The position numbers and the translations under genes were made by a program. DNA of 21,215 nucleotides from Fidelibacterota bacterium (GTDB taxonomy: Bacteria > Fidelibacterota > UBA2242). The number at the start of each line of letters is the position of its first letter. The stretch's first letter is position 1. This document shows positions 6,729 to 14,690 of the stretch, one piece after another. The notes under the pieces were generated by a model that saw only the letters and a program-made list of their open reading frames with translations, had not been told where the DNA came from and ran no database searches. The DNA lies in NCBI GenBank assembly GCA_003645845.1, contig QNCV01000009.1:1-21215 (forward strand). The letters run 5' to 3'.

Positions 6729-8009
6729 ATGACAATATATTGGATAATAATTTACAATATTTTAGTGGTACCGCTGTCGTTTGCCGGTATTCATATCTTT
6801 TCCTATTTCAATGAAAAAATCAGGCGGGGTTTAATTGGCCGCAAGCAGATCTGGCTCCTTCTGAAACGTTTTCGTCAGCGCTATCCCCATAAAGAGGTTT
6901 TTCTGATTCATTCGGCATCTCTGGGTGAGTTTGAACAGGCGAAGCCCGTTATCCGCGGTCTCAAAGCAATTCGATCGGATATTTCCATAGTTGCCAGTTT
7001 TACCTCACCCAGCGGATTTGATCATGCTGAGAGAATGGCGGAGGTAGATTTAATGGTTTATCTGCCCCTGGATACCTTTTTCAGAACCCGGCGGTTTGTT
7101 AAAGTGTTAAAACCCCGTAAGATCATTTTTGTGACCTATGAGCTCTGGCCCAATATGATTATCAACGCCCGGCGATACCGAATACCGACGTATTTAATGT
7201 CGGCCAGAATTCGCCAGAAAAGCTCGAAATTTTATCCCTTTGTCCGAAGTTTTTTTAAAGAATTGTACAGGTCGCTGGATTATATTTATGCCATTTCAGA
7301 AAAGGACAAAGAGTCGGTCAAGAAGTTGATTGGCAGTGTTCAGATCAAGGTGCTGACATTGGGGGATACACGTTACGATCAGGTGATTGAACGATCCAGG
7401 AGCCGGATGACAGCCTCTGTTCCGCTTATTTTCCGGGATGCCTTTGTGGTTATTGTCGGAAGCATCTGGCCACAGGATGCCCGGCATGTACTGCCGGTGA
7501 TCGGCAGGATTGTTAAAAAGCATTCCCGATTCCGGTATATTATTGCTCCCCATGAGCCGAACGAGTATGCCCTGGAGAGTCTTGAGGATCAGTTACAGAG
7601 CGAAGGGATTTCAGTTTGCCGGTATAGGAAAATCGATGATTTTCCCGCCAAAACGACCGTTGTTCTGATAGATAAAATTGGTATACTTGCGGAATTATAT
7701 CACCAGTCAAACCTGGCTTTTGTGGGTGGCGGTTTTAGGGGTTCGGTTCATAATGTGATGGAGCCAGCCGTAGCCGGAATCCCCGTTATTTTCGGTCCCG
7801 ATTATCACAATTCAAGGGAGGCGGAGTTGTTGGTAAAATACGGTGGCGGTTTCAGTTGTAACGATGAGTCAAGTCTCTATCAGCTAATGACAAAATTGAT
7901 GGGCGATGAAAAGTTTTACCTCCGGAGCTCCCGGGCGTCACGCAAGGTGATTCTGGATAATCTGGGGGCATCGGCCCGAACCGTTAAAGAGATATTGGAG
8001 AATGGTTGA
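6729..8009 (+). CDS. waaA: 3-deoxy-D-manno-octulosonic acid (Kdo) transferase
   Basis: Transfers Kdo from CMP-Kdo to lipid A precursor at the inner face of the cytoplasmic membrane, the first step of LPS core assembly. The product is 426 residues, the usual length. An N-terminal hydrophobic anchor (about 3-24) is followed by a GT-B fold. The catalytic-base motif HSASLGEF carries Glu67. Family blocks SFTSPSGF, YELWPN, SARIRQKS (like NARLS in E. coli), GDTRYD and the C-terminal donor-binding region GGGFRGSVHNVMEPAVAGIPVIFGP-like stretch (about residues 336-360) are all present. This is direct evidence for an LPS-bearing outer membrane. Its TGA overlaps the TTG start of the next gene by 4 bases. 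Whether it adds one or more Kdo residues cannot be told. Confidence 0.94.
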   Translation: MTIYWIIIYNILVVPLSFAGIHIFSYFNEKIRRGLIGRKQIWLLLKRFRQRYPHKEVFLIHSASLGEFEQAKPVIRGLKAIRSDISIVASFTSPSGFDHAERMAEVDLMVYLPLDTFFRTRRFVKVLKPRKIIFVTYELWPNMIINARRYRIPTYLMSARIRQKSSKFYPFVRSFFKELYRSLDYIYAISEKDKESVKKLIGSVQIKVLTLGDTRYDQVIERSRSRMTASVPLIFRDAFVVIVGSIWPQDARHVLPVIGRIVKKHSRFRYIIAPHEPNEYALESLEDQLQSEGISVCRYRKIDDFPAKTTVVLIDKIGILAELYHQSNLAFVGGGFRGSVHNVMEPAVAGIPVIFGPDYHNSREAELLVKYGGGFSCNDESSLYQLMTKLMGDEKFYLRSSRASRKVILDNLGASARTVKEILENG

Positions 8010-8689
8010 GAATCCGAATTACCGATCTGTGTTTCCAGTACAGAAAATCTTTACCTCTGTTCGATCATTTAACTTTTGAAATACCGCTGGATTCGGTTGT
8101 GGCCATAACCGGAGACAGCGGCGCCGGAAAAACCACCCTTTTAAAACTGATCGCCGGTATTCTTCAACCGGCGAAGGGGCAAATTGATATTATTATTCCA
8201 GGTGAGGCGGGAAATGACCTTCATTTCGGCTATCTTTTTCAGAATCCCGATGATCAGATTGTGCATTTCAATGTTGAACGGGAACTGGCTTTCAACCTGG
8301 AAAACCGCAATACCTCGCCGGACCAAATGAAGGTGAAAGTTGAAAAGGCTTTACGGGAATATCATTTAACTGATCGGCGGGACGCTTCTCCAAACGATTT
8401 GTCCGGTGGTGAGAAACAGCGACTTGCCCTGGCGGGAATGATGATCAGCAATCCTGGTATTTTACTGCTTGATGAACCCTGCTCATTTCTGGATGTTTTC
8501 AGCCAGATTCATCTCTATCGAAAGATTATCGAACTGCGTCGAAAAGGAATCAGTATCATCTGGATTACCCAGGAATTACATGAAATACAAATGGCGGACT
8601 ATGTCATTGCATTGAAGCATGGAAGAGTTGTCTGGAATGGTCAAAGCAGCCGCTATCCGAAGGGGAAAGAATTTGTCCGTGCTGAATAG
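8006..8689 (+). CDS. ECF-type transporter ATPase, EcfA1-like, with Gln in the H-switch
   Basis: An ABC ATPase of 227 residues resembling the CbiO/EcfA subunits that power vitamin and metal uptake. Motifs in order: Walker A GDSGAGKTT, an ECF-style Q-loop FQNPDDQIV, signature LSGGEKQR, Walker B ILLLDEP and D-loop SFLD. The segment that should hold the H-switch histidine reads ITQELHE, so His is replaced by Gln189. It starts at TTG 8006, which overlaps the waaA TGA by 4 bases (TTGA); no other in-frame start fits the N-terminal strand. The next gene encodes the likely partner ATPase. No EcfT membrane subunit or S component lies in the window, so the substrate is unknown. Confidence 0.85.
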   Translation: MRIRITDLCFQYRKSLPLFDHLTFEIPLDSVVAITGDSGAGKTTLLKLIAGILQPAKGQIDIIIPGEAGNDLHFGYLFQNPDDQIVHFNVERELAFNLENRNTSPDQMKVKVEKALREYHLTDRRDASPNDLSGGEKQRLALAGMMISNPGILLLDEPCSFLDVFSQIHLYRKIIELRRKGISIIWITQELHEIQMADYVIALKHGRVVWNGQSSRYPKGKEFVRAE

Positions 8690-8690
8690 T

Positions 8691-9437
8691 ATGTCGGTAA
8701 AAATAGAAAAATTGAATTATCGTTACGATAATGACGGTGAATTTCAACTAAAAATTGACGAACTAACCCATGAGTTCAATGGACCGCTGGGGCTCTATGG
8801 CCTGTCGGGATCAGGAAAGACGACTTTCAGCAGATTGATGGCCGGAGTTATATCACCGGTTTCCGGCAATATCAAATTTGAAACGGAGAGCCGGAAAAGG
8901 CATCCGAAGATCGTCTATTCACCGCAATTTCCGGAGAATATTTTACTGGGGATTCGGATTGAAGATATGATTCAAAGGATTGTAATGGAAAGCGGAAGGA
9001 CGGATTTATACGGGTCTATCCGAAATTATCTTGGGAAATTTTCACTTGATTATAACGTCATCAAGGGAAAAAACGGATATGAACTGAGCGGCGGTGAGCT
9101 GCGCCGGCTGGCGATTGCCCTGAGTCTGTCGCTGTCTCCCGATTTGCTTATTTTAGATGAACCCACCATTGGTCTGGGATTTCAGGGTAAACAGCAACTG
9201 TTTACAATTCTGGAGGAAATAAGAAAAAGTTCACATGTCATGATCGTGTCTCACGATTTCAGATTAATCCGAAAAATATGTCGGAATTTTTGGATATTAC
9301 ATTGTGGCAGACTAATTTTTAACGGTGACTGGGAAGCACTTCGAAAAAATGAAAAAATCAGGAAAGTTGTGGGAATTGATATTCTCAGCCATTTTCTTAC
9401 ACAATATTTTGAATCAAAGGAGCAAATTGCCCATTGA
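8691..9437 (+). CDS. ECF-type transporter ATPase, EcfA2-like, with Gly in the D-loop
   Basis: Second ABC ATPase, 248 residues, the probable heterodimer partner of the preceding one. Motifs: Walker A GLSGSGKTT, Q-loop SPQFPENIL (resembling the FQFPE of EcfA2), signature LSGGELRR, Walker B LLILDEP and an intact H-switch VSHDF. The D-loop reads IGLGFQG, so the usual Asp is replaced by Gly163. Start choice is open. ATG 8691 follows the previous stop by one base and matches where homologues begin, but it has no ribosome site at normal distance. In-frame TTG 8673 (7 bases after AAGGGG at 8660-8665) and GTG 8679 are alternatives that would overlap the upstream gene. The C-terminus overlaps the next gene by 4 bases through TTGA. 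Confidence 0.83.
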   Translation: MSVKIEKLNYRYDNDGEFQLKIDELTHEFNGPLGLYGLSGSGKTTFSRLMAGVISPVSGNIKFETESRKRHPKIVYSPQFPENILLGIRIEDMIQRIVMESGRTDLYGSIRNYLGKFSLDYNVIKGKNGYELSGGELRRLAIALSLSLSPDLLILDEPTIGLGFQGKQQLFTILEEIRKSSHVMIVSHDFRLIRKICRNFWILHCGRLIFNGDWEALRKNEKIRKVVGIDILSHFLTQYFESKEQIAH

Positions 9438-10912
9438 AAAACAGAGTCCGTGAAAAATACGAATCAATGCACCCGGACAGGGTCGTGACGTTATCAAATA
9501 TCATATCGATTATCCGCGCCGTTCTGACATTTCCGATTCTTTATTTTCTCAAAGAGGGACGCGGCGACATCGCCCTGATCTTTATTATTATTGCAATTCT
9601 GTCGGACGGACTGGATGGTTGGCTGGCACGGATCAGTAATGAAATCACCGATATCGGTAAAGTTCTGGATCCATTTGCCGATAAGGTCGTGATTTTCAGC
9701 GTTATGCTGTATCTTATGATTACCGACAAAATGCCGTTGTTTTACTTCCTGATTCTGGCCATTCGGGATTTTTCAATTGCCCTGATCGGAATATACATAC
9801 TCAACAACGTTAAACTGACACCCAAGGCAAATTTGCTCGGGAAAATTTCAATATTATTTACAGCGGCAACCCTGCTGGCATTTATTTATGATAATGTGTT
9901 GGGTCGGTGGATCACCCGGATTATGGCGATTTCCATTTTCTTCATGCTGATTTCCTGGATTCACTACTATTACACTTTCATTCAACAGATAAGGAATAAT
10001 AAAAAAGCCGTCGGTAAATCGGATAAGGGGCTTTTAAAGGGGCTTCGCAAAACCGAAAGCAGTATCGCCGCCCGAATTCCGCTGCTCGGAAAATATTTTC
10101 GGATTGATCCTGCTTTACTGGACTCCATAGAAGAGACTCTGATTGCTGCGGACATGGGGATGGACCTGACCGAGATTCTGGTTGAAAGGCTCAGAAAGGT
10201 GGACCGAAAAGAATCATCCAATCTGGCGGATATTCTGAAATCCGAGATCAAATCTCTGATCAGAACGGATATTGCGATTAAAGAAGCCCCGGCGAAACCG
10301 CGGGTTATTCTTTTTGTCGGAGTAAATGGAACCGGAAAAACCACAAGTATCGGTAAACTGGCTTATTATTTTAGGAAGCGAGGCAAACGGGTCATGCTGG
10401 TCGCGGCTGATACTTTCCGGGCGGCCGCCTACGATCAACTCAAAGTCTGGGCTGAACGATCCGGCGCCGAATTTATGGGCAATCCGAAAGGAAAAGACCC
10501 CTCCGCGGTGGCCTTTGATGCGATTAAGTCAGCCGTGTCAAAGGGGCATGATATCGTCATGATCGACACCGCCGGGCGGCTGCATACCAAATCCAACCTG
10601 ATGGAAGAACTGGCCAAAATAAAACGTGTGATAGCCAAACAGATACCGGCGGCACCCCATGATGTCTGGCTGGTTCTGGATGCCAACACCGGTCAGAATG
10701 GAATTGTCCAGGCCCGGGAATTCATGAAAGCGGTCGGTGTCAACGGGATTGTGCTGAGCAAACTTGACGGCACGGCTAAAGGTGGCGCCGTGCTGGCGAT
10801 TCATCATCAACTATCCATTCCGATCCGTTATCTGGGCGTCGGTGAAAAGATTGACGATCTGGTTGAATTTGATCCGAATAAATTCGTTGACGCCCTGCTT
10901 TCAAACTATTAA
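9434..10912 (+). CDS. ftsY: Fusion: CDP-alcohol phosphatidyltransferase (PgsA-like) + SRP receptor FtsY
   Basis: A 492-residue two-part protein. Residues 1-190 form a complete six-helix CDP-alcohol phosphatidyltransferase. Its catalytic signature is perfect: Asp58-x2-Asp61-Gly62-x2-Ala65-Arg66-x8-Gly75-x3-Asp79-x3-Asp83. The most likely role is phosphatidylglycerophosphate synthase (PgsA). After a basic linker (about 188-200), residues 200-492 form a full FtsY NG domain. This begins LLKGLRKTESSIAARI and continues with IAADMGMDL, the P-loop GVNGTGKTT (296-304), VAADTFRAAAYDQL, DTAGRLHT, SKLDGTAKGG and the C-terminal FDPNKFVDALL. FtsY is the membrane receptor GTPase for the signal recognition particle. 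No ATG, GTG or TTG occurs in frame between residues 171 and 241, so FtsY has no start of its own. Translation starts at TTG 9434 overlapping the previous stop, with AAGGAG at 9417-9422. Both domains look functional by motif. Confidence 0.93.
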   Translation: MKNRVREKYESMHPDRVVTLSNIISIIRAVLTFPILYFLKEGRGDIALIFIIIAILSDGLDGWLARISNEITDIGKVLDPFADKVVIFSVMLYLMITDKMPLFYFLILAIRDFSIALIGIYILNNVKLTPKANLLGKISILFTAATLLAFIYDNVLGRWITRIMAISIFFMLISWIHYYYTFIQQIRNNKKAVGKSDKGLLKGLRKTESSIAARIPLLGKYFRIDPALLDSIEETLIAADMGMDLTEILVERLRKVDRKESSNLADILKSEIKSLIRTDIAIKEAPAKPRVILFVGVNGTGKTTSIGKLAYYFRKRGKRVMLVAADTFRAAAYDQLKVWAERSGAEFMGNPKGKDPSAVAFDAIKSAVSKGHDIVMIDTAGRLHTKSNLMEELAKIKRVIAKQIPAAPHDVWLVLDANTGQNGIVQAREFMKAVGVNGIVLSKLDGTAKGGAVLAIHHQLSIPIRYLGVGEKIDDLVEFDPNKFVDALLSNY

Positions 10913-10954
10913 GTCCCGGTTTAAATTGTGGGTTAATAAAAGATAGATTGTCAA

Positions 10955-12253
10955 ATGTCTGCCAATAAATCATTTTCGATCATATCGCTTGGATGTCCCA
11001 AAAATACGGTGGACTCCGAGGTATTAAAAGGGTATCTGGAATCCCACCGGATGAACTATGAGCAGGAACCGGAAAACGCTGACGTGATTATAATAAACAC
11101 ATGTGGCTTTATCGAATCCGCCCGTGAAGAATCGATCGAGACGATTCTTGAAACACTGGAGATGAAGAAAGATGATCCCGGAAAAAAGGTCTATGCAATC
11201 GGCTGTTTAACCCAGCGCTATCCCGAGCAACTGCGTCTTGAAATTCCAGATTTGGACGGAGTTTTCGGCGTTGATTCGACCGATCGGATTGTTAATAAAA
11301 TAGTCCCGGCAGCGGATTCCTGCAGTGATGTTGAACGGGTGCGCTCACTGCTGACCCCGGGCCATACGGCGTTCCTTAAAATCGCCGAAGGATGTGATAA
11401 CAAATGCAGTTTCTGCTCCATTCCGCTGATGCGGGGAACACAGCGAAGCCGCTCGATCGATAGTCTGCTGAATGAAGCAAATTATCTTCGTGAAAAAGGT
11501 GCCCGGGAATTAATCCTGATTGCTCAGGATTTGACACGCTACGGCTCCGATCTGAGCCCCTCCGTAAATCTTGAATTGTTCCTGGAAGAGTTACTTTCTG
11601 CCCGACTGTTTCCCTGGGTGCGCCTGTTATATGCAAACCCCGATTTCTGGAATGGTAAAACGAACAGGCTTTTCAATGAATATCCGGAGCTGTGTCCTTA
11701 TCTGGATATACCGATTCAGCATGCCTCACCACGAATTCTGAAACGGATGGAACGGGGCAGCGATGTGGAGCGGATGGCAAAGAAACTGGTACAGCTGCGA
11801 AAAGATGTTCCCGGGATTGCCCTGCGAACAACGGTGATGGTTGGTTTTCCATCGGAGACGGAGGAAGATTTTGCCATGCTTCTGGATTTTATTGAAAAAA
11901 TTCGCTTTGAGCGGCTGGGCGTATTTACCTATTCAAGGGAAGAGGAAACGGCAGCATACAGATTTTCAGATGATGTTCCGGAAAGAGAAAAAGAGCGCCG
12001 CAAAGAGTTGATCATGCAGTTGCAATGGGACATCGGCCGGGAATTTGCCGAATCAAAAATCGGGCAGACCATTGATGTCATTATTGAAGGTAAAGACGAA
12101 AACGGATATGTCGGTAGAAGCCGCTGGGATGCCCCGGAGATTGATGGAGTTGTGCGTATTGAGTCTGACAGGGATTTGAGTATCGGCGACATCTGTTCTG
12201 CGGAGGTGTTTGATACGGTTGATATTGATTTAACTGCCCGGATTACGGACTGA
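10955..12253 (+). CDS. rimO: Ribosomal protein S12 methylthiotransferase RimO
   Basis: Radical-SAM enzyme that adds a methylthio group to the conserved aspartate of ribosomal protein S12. The product is 432 residues. The N-terminal MTTase domain carries the three cysteines of the auxiliary 4Fe-4S cluster at 14, 50 and 84. The RimO-type SLGCPKNTVDSE distinguishes it from MiaB and MtaB. The radical-SAM cluster motif C-x3-C-x2-C is at 147, 151 and 154 (EGCDNKCSFC). A C-terminal TRAM domain (about 365-430) probably contacts the S12 substrate. The start is ATG 10955, 42 bases after the FtsY-fusion stop, with no obvious ribosome site or terminator between. A second MTTase, mtaB, lies two genes downstream. 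Confidence 0.95.
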   Translation: MSANKSFSIISLGCPKNTVDSEVLKGYLESHRMNYEQEPENADVIIINTCGFIESAREESIETILETLEMKKDDPGKKVYAIGCLTQRYPEQLRLEIPDLDGVFGVDSTDRIVNKIVPAADSCSDVERVRSLLTPGHTAFLKIAEGCDNKCSFCSIPLMRGTQRSRSIDSLLNEANYLREKGARELILIAQDLTRYGSDLSPSVNLELFLEELLSARLFPWVRLLYANPDFWNGKTNRLFNEYPELCPYLDIPIQHASPRILKRMERGSDVERMAKKLVQLRKDVPGIALRTTVMVGFPSETEEDFAMLLDFIEKIRFERLGVFTYSREEETAAYRFSDDVPEREKERRKELIMQLQWDIGREFAESKIGQTIDVIIEGKDENGYVGRSRWDAPEIDGVVRIESDRDLSIGDICSAEVFDTVDIDLTARITD

Positions 12254-12262
12254 TTTCAGCGG

Positions 12263-12294
12263 CTTGACTTTCGAAGCAGTCTTAGATAATTTTT
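12263..12294 (+). promoter_or_regulatory. Candidate rmlA promoter
   Basis: CTTG (12263-12266), 20 bases, then TAATTTTT (12287-12294): one mismatch in each box against TTTG-N20-TAnnTTTG. Read as sigma-70, the same bases give TTGACT-N17-TAATTT. The predicted start point near 12301 leaves a leader of about 27 bases with TGGAGA before the rmlA ATG. Confidence 0.42.
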
Positions 12295-12327
12295 CTCACA
12301 AAGAATTTCTTTTAACTGGAGATTAGT

Positions 12328-13392
12328 ATGAAAGCATTGATCACCGCCGGCGGACACGGGACCCGTCTCAGACCCATCACACATACTCAAAACAAACACC
12401 TGATTCCCATCGCCAATAAGCCGATTCTCAGCTATGCTCTGGATTATGTAAAAGAGGCCGGTATTCGCGAAGTCGGTATCATTACGAATAAAGACGGTTC
12501 GGAAGTCAAAGATGTCTATGGTGACGGCCGGCAAATGGGACTTGCCATTACCTATATTCCCCAGGAGCGTCCCGCCGGTCTGGCGGATTGCGTCAGGATT
12601 GCTGAGCCGTTTATCGGGACTGAGCCCTTTGTTTTCTACCTGGGCGACAATATTATCGTCGGTGGAATCAAACGTTTCATCGATGAATTTCATTCCCGTA
12701 AATCCCACTGTCATCTGGTGCTGGCCAGGGTGCCGGACCCCGAGCGTTTCGGTGTGCCGGAAATCAGGGACAACCGGATCGTCAGGATCGAAGAAAAGCC
12801 GGAAAAACCAAAAAGCGATTACGCCGTAACAGGCATTTATATTTATGACAGTTCAATATTTGATGCCGTTAACAGTATTAAACCGAGTGCCCGAGGTGAA
12901 CTGGAAATTTCCGATGCTCACCAATATCTGATCGAAAAAGGTTTAACGGTTACCTATTCGGAAATTACCGGTTGGTGGAAAGATACCGGGAAACCCAATG
13001 ATCTGCTCGAAGCCAACCGTCTGGTGCTGGATAATATTCAGACAAATATCGTGGGTAATATCGACAAAGACAGCCATATTTCAGGCCGGGTCATAATTCA
13101 GGAAGGCTGTAAGATTCAGAACAGCAACATTCGCGGACCGGTGATAATCGGCTCGGGAACAAGAATTACAAATGCCTATATCGGACCCTATACGTCTATC
13201 GAGCGGAACTGCCTGATTCAGGATTCGGAGATTGAATACAGTATTGTTTCGGAAGCATGTAAGATCAGCGATCAAAAAATCCGGATTGAGGGCAGCCTGC
13301 TTGGCAAAGGCGTTCAGATAGTCCGGGCCAAATCAAAACCCTTCACGAACCGTTTTATTGTCGGTGACCAAAGTATTGTGGAAATCCGTTAG
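12328..13392 (+). CDS. rmlA: Glucose-1-phosphate thymidylyltransferase, long form
   Basis: Makes a nucleotide-activated sugar, most likely dTDP-glucose from dTTP and glucose-1-phosphate, the entry to dTDP-rhamnose and related surface sugars. The product is 354 residues, matching the long StrD-type subgroup rather than the 290-residue RmlA. The nucleotidyltransferase domain (1-235) opens with ITAGGHGTRLRPITHTQNKH, where Gly-Gly-x-Gly-Thr-Arg binds the nucleotide. It also contains the metal-binding FYLGDNI, EEKPEKPKSDYAVTGIY and WWKDTGKP. The C-terminal part (about 240-354) has hexapeptide-like repeats of a left-handed beta helix (IQEGCKIQNSNIRGPVIIG). The start has a good TGGAGA. No rmlB, C or D is adjacent, so the nucleotide and end product are inferred. 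Archaeal-type bifunctional sugar-1-phosphate nucleotidyltransferases have a similar architecture. Confidence 0.87.
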   Translation: MKALITAGGHGTRLRPITHTQNKHLIPIANKPILSYALDYVKEAGIREVGIITNKDGSEVKDVYGDGRQMGLAITYIPQERPAGLADCVRIAEPFIGTEPFVFYLGDNIIVGGIKRFIDEFHSRKSHCHLVLARVPDPERFGVPEIRDNRIVRIEEKPEKPKSDYAVTGIYIYDSSIFDAVNSIKPSARGELEISDAHQYLIEKGLTVTYSEITGWWKDTGKPNDLLEANRLVLDNIQTNIVGNIDKDSHISGRVIIQEGCKIQNSNIRGPVIIGSGTRITNAYIGPYTSIERNCLIQDSEIEYSIVSEACKISDQKIRIEGSLLGKGVQIVRAKSKPFTNRFIVGDQSIVEIR

Positions 13393-13394
13393 CA

Positions 13395-14690
13395 TTGATA
13401 AAAACAGTTAATTTTCGCACTCTCGGATGTCGGCTCAATCATGCGGAGTCCGACTCACTTGAATTTGCTCTGCAGAAGGCCGGCTACTCAGTTGTCGGCT
13501 CGAAAACGCCGGCGGATTTGACAATTATCAATTCCTGTGCGGTAACCAAACAGGCCGAAGCCAAGACCCGGGGTGCGATTGCCGCGGCCCGGCGGATTTC
13601 GCCCGGAGGGAAAATTGCGGTGATTGGGTGCTATTCCCAGATGTCACCTGAGTTGGTGGCGGACATCGCAGGTGTGAATCTTGTTCTGGGCAATTCGGAA
13701 AAATATCAGGTAATCGATTTTCTGAAAGGATTGGAACGGGGTTCTCGGGAGATTCATGTATCCGGAGAAATTGGGGGAGATACTTTTCCGAAACCGGGCT
13801 GGATATCGAAAGGCTCGAGAACCCGGGCCTATTTAAAGATTCAGGAAGGCTGCGATTATCGCTGTTCCTACTGTATCATACCGCTGTTACGGGGCCCGGC
13901 ACGCAGCCGGAACTTTCAGAACTGCATTGATGAAGCCGTGCAGCTGGCAGAAAGCGGTTTTCGGGAAATCGTCTTAACAGGGGTTAATATCGGTACCTAC
14001 TCTGATGGTTCAAACGATCTCAGCGATTTAATTGAGGCGATTTTATCTGCCGGCAGGGTTGAACGCCTGAGAATCAGCTCGATTGAACCGGATCTGGTCA
14101 CGGATAAACTGATACATTTGATGAGGAGCGAACCGCGAATTTGCCGCCATTTTCATATTCCACTGCAGCACGGCTCGAATGACATCCTCGGTTTTATGCG
14201 GCGCCGATACCGGAAAGAGCAATTTTCAGCGTTGATTTCGAAAATCTATGATACCGTTCCCGGGATATGTATAGGTACTGACGTCATGGTTGGATTTCCC
14301 GGAGAGACCGAACATCATTTCCGGGAGACATATTTACTTCTTGAAAAGATGCCGATCGCATATTTTCATGTTTTTCGCTATTCGCCCCGTCCGGGAACGG
14401 TCACAAAGGACCTGGGAAATTCTGTGCCTGCCGCGATCAAAAAAGAACGCGCTGAAAGTTTGCGGCAATTGAGCGCCCGAAAAAGGCTGAATTACCGGCA
14501 AAGATTTCTGAATAGGGAACTTTCGGTTTTATTTGAAAAGAAAACGAAATTGGGGCTTTACCGGGGGCTTTCAGATAATTATATTACAGTCAATGTCAGA
14601 TCCTCAGAGAATATCGTTAACTCCATTCAGACTGTTTGGATTACTGACGTTAAAAGTACCGAAGTATTGGGAGAATTAAGGGGTGAGTAA
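13395..14690 (+). CDS. mtaB: tRNA t6A37 methylthiotransferase MtaB
   Basis: Radical-SAM enzyme that converts t6A to ms2t6A at position 37 of tRNAs reading ANN codons. The product is 431 residues. The auxiliary-cluster cysteines are at 12, 48 and 79 (RTLGCRLNHAES, INSCAVT, VIGCYSQ). The GCRLNHAE form is typical of MtaB rather than MiaB or RimO. The radical-SAM cysteines are at 153, 157 and 160 (EGCDYRCSYC), followed by IIPLLRGPARSR. The blocks SSIEPD, HIPLQHGSNDIL and GTDVMVGFPGE complete the core, and a divergent TRAM-like tail ends the protein. The only plausible start is TTG 13395, two bases after the rmlA stop. The end overlaps the next gene by 8 bases, so rmlA, mtaB and the kinase are likely one transcript. 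Confidence 0.93.
   Translation: MIKTVNFRTLGCRLNHAESDSLEFALQKAGYSVVGSKTPADLTIINSCAVTKQAEAKTRGAIAAARRISPGGKIAVIGCYSQMSPELVADIAGVNLVLGNSEKYQVIDFLKGLERGSREIHVSGEIGGDTFPKPGWISKGSRTRAYLKIQEGCDYRCSYCIIPLLRGPARSRNFQNCIDEAVQLAESGFREIVLTGVNIGTYSDGSNDLSDLIEAILSAGRVERLRISSIEPDLVTDKLIHLMRSEPRICRHFHIPLQHGSNDILGFMRRRYRKEQFSALISKIYDTVPGICIGTDVMVGFPGETEHHFRETYLLLEKMPIAYFHVFRYSPRPGTVTKDLGNSVPAAIKKERAESLRQLSARKRLNYRQRFLNRELSVLFEKKTKLGLYRGLSDNYITVNVRSSENIVNSIQTVWITDVKSTEVLGELRGE

Noticed and set aside
9980..10160. Possible independent start for FtsY within the fusion gene
   Set aside because: No ATG, GTG or TTG occurs in frame between 9944 and 10154, and 10154 is already inside the N domain. A separate FtsY product would need a non-standard start.
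10920..10950. TTTA-N20-TAGATTG before rimO as a promoter
   Set aside because: The start point would fall at or after the rimO ATG at 10955, which would leave no leader and no ribosome site.
12264..12280. Hairpin GACT...AGTC around TTCGAA after rimO as a terminator
   Set aside because: The stem is only 4 base pairs and no T-run directly follows. The bases fit better as part of the rmlA promoter.
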